DNA of 6,855 bases from Bacillota bacterium (GTDB lineage: Bacteria > Bacillota_I > Bacilli_A > RFN20 > CAG-826): NCBI GenBank assembly GCA_023457325.1, contig JAEWLX010000057.1:1-6855 (forward strand). Direction: 5' to 3'. Each line of letters begins with the position of its first letter. Position 1 is the first letter of the stretch. The notes under the pieces are model-generated. The model saw only the letters and a program-made list of their open reading frames with translations. It made no database searches and was not told the DNA's origin. Of the stretch, positions 6,334-6,855 are shown piece by piece. Position numbers and translations under genes: made by a program.

Positions 6334-6855
6334 TTAGGCAGCAACTGGTGTAATAACGGCATAGCCAGAAACACGGATTGAAGGATTAGCCGTAGCGGCG
6401 AACGGTAAATCTTTGTTTACGCCAACAAGAAGAGCTGTAACGGTGAAAACGGTTGTTGCATCATAGGTAACACCTGAAAGATCATGGTGATAGAAGCCAA
6501 GACGATAGTAACCACCGGTTCCAGTGTTCTTGCCATCTACAGATGCGTCGTAGTTAAAACAGGTATAGCTTGTTCCGGTTGGAGTTGAGCCACCATATGA
6601 ACTATCAACTAATTTAACGTTTGTCCATGTGTAGACACGACCAAAGCTATCTTTGGTTAAAGCATCGCCCCAAGCGCCAAAGCCTGTTTCCATATCACAA
6701 GCAGCAGTGCTTAGAAGTTCGCCAAATTCCCAGCTTGGTTCCGCGACTGGATCAAAAGCGCTTGGAATTAACGACATCGTTCTTGAATAGTCACCACCGG
6801 TAGCAATTGTGACAGTGCCAGTAATATCATAGTATTCTCCGGCAACTGCTAATCC
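6334..6855 (-). CDS. Probable secreted or surface protein, C-terminal 173 residues (5' end outside window)
   Basis: The reading frame is open from the window edge to a TAA at 6334-6336, so the gene starts beyond 6855. An internal ATG at 6775-6777 has no Shine-Dalgarno, and the residues before it (EYYDITGTVTIATGGDYSRT) continue the same strand-rich style, so a start there is unlikely. The protein is rich in Gly, Thr, Ser, Tyr and Trp, with few Lys and no membrane helix. That composition is typical of extracellular proteins. Strands such as EYYDITGTVTIAT, SFGRVYTWTNVKLVD, TTVFTVTALLVGV and PSIRVSGYAVI suggest one or more small beta domains, possibly OB-like or immunoglobulin-like. No sorting motif (LPXTG) or catalytic motif is visible; the C-terminus ends ITPVAA. 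Two Cys are present. Function unknown. Confidence 0.75.
   Translation of the reverse strand, partial: GLAVAGEYYDITGTVTIATGGDYSRTMSLIPSAFDPVAEPSWEFGELLSTAACDMETGFGAWGDALTKDSFGRVYTWTNVKLVDSSYGGSTPTGTSYTCFNYDASVDGKNTGTGGYYRLGFYHHDLSGVTYDATTVFTVTALLVGVNKDLPFAATANPSIRVSGYAVITPVAA

Noticed and set aside
6621..6803. Plus-strand 60-codon open frame opposite the surface-protein gene
   Set aside because: The composition (many His, Arg, Gln) is typical of an antisense shadow; it has no Shine-Dalgarno and overlaps a frame that stays open to the window edge.

Overview
The window reads as chromosomal housekeeping DNA from a low-GC Bacillota-type bacterium, most likely an uncultured member of the Bacilli/Mollicutes-adjacent lineages (Acholeplasma-, Izemoplasma- or RF39/RFN20-like). 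That placement is inference from gene order and protein style, not a species call. Tryptophan is encoded by TGG throughout, there are no in-frame TGA codons in the main ORFs, and recJ stops at TGA, so the standard bacterial code (not the Mycoplasma TGA=Trp code) is in use. The base composition looks moderately AT-rich by eye.

Layout, plus strand: the 3' end of ruvA (1-248) overlaps ruvB (248-1255) by one base (TAATG). A rho-independent terminator follows (about 1288-1312). A 190-base gap holds a candidate promoter with a 16-bp perfect palindrome in its spacer, a leader stem-loop, and the only strong Shine-Dalgarno site seen in the window. This leads to a fused secDF (1447-4071). A second stem-loop/T-tract ends five bases before the start codon of recJ (4109-5671). 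A small predicted lipoprotein of unknown function (5679-6263) follows recJ after 7 bases. Minus strand: a convergent gene (6334 to beyond 6855) encodes the C-terminal part of a probable secreted or surface protein. A bidirectional terminator (about 6289-6318) separates the two.

Functionally, RuvAB (Holliday-junction branch migration) and RecJ (5'-3' ssDNA exonuclease) are DNA recombination/repair proteins, and SecDF is the Sec translocase accessory subunit. In Bacillus subtilis these genes lie in one neighbourhood with queA, tgt, yajC, apt and relA among or beside them. Here the intervening genes are missing, giving a compressed version of that cluster.

The most interesting feature is SecDF. 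It has the overall twelve-helix fused topology and SecD periplasmic-type motifs, but by hand alignment it lacks the intramembrane acidic/polar residues (SecD TM4 Asp, SecF His-Asp and Asn-Asp) tied to proton coupling in characterised homologues. No mobile element, CRISPR array, tRNA or rRNA was seen, and no wholly new multi-gene system is evident.
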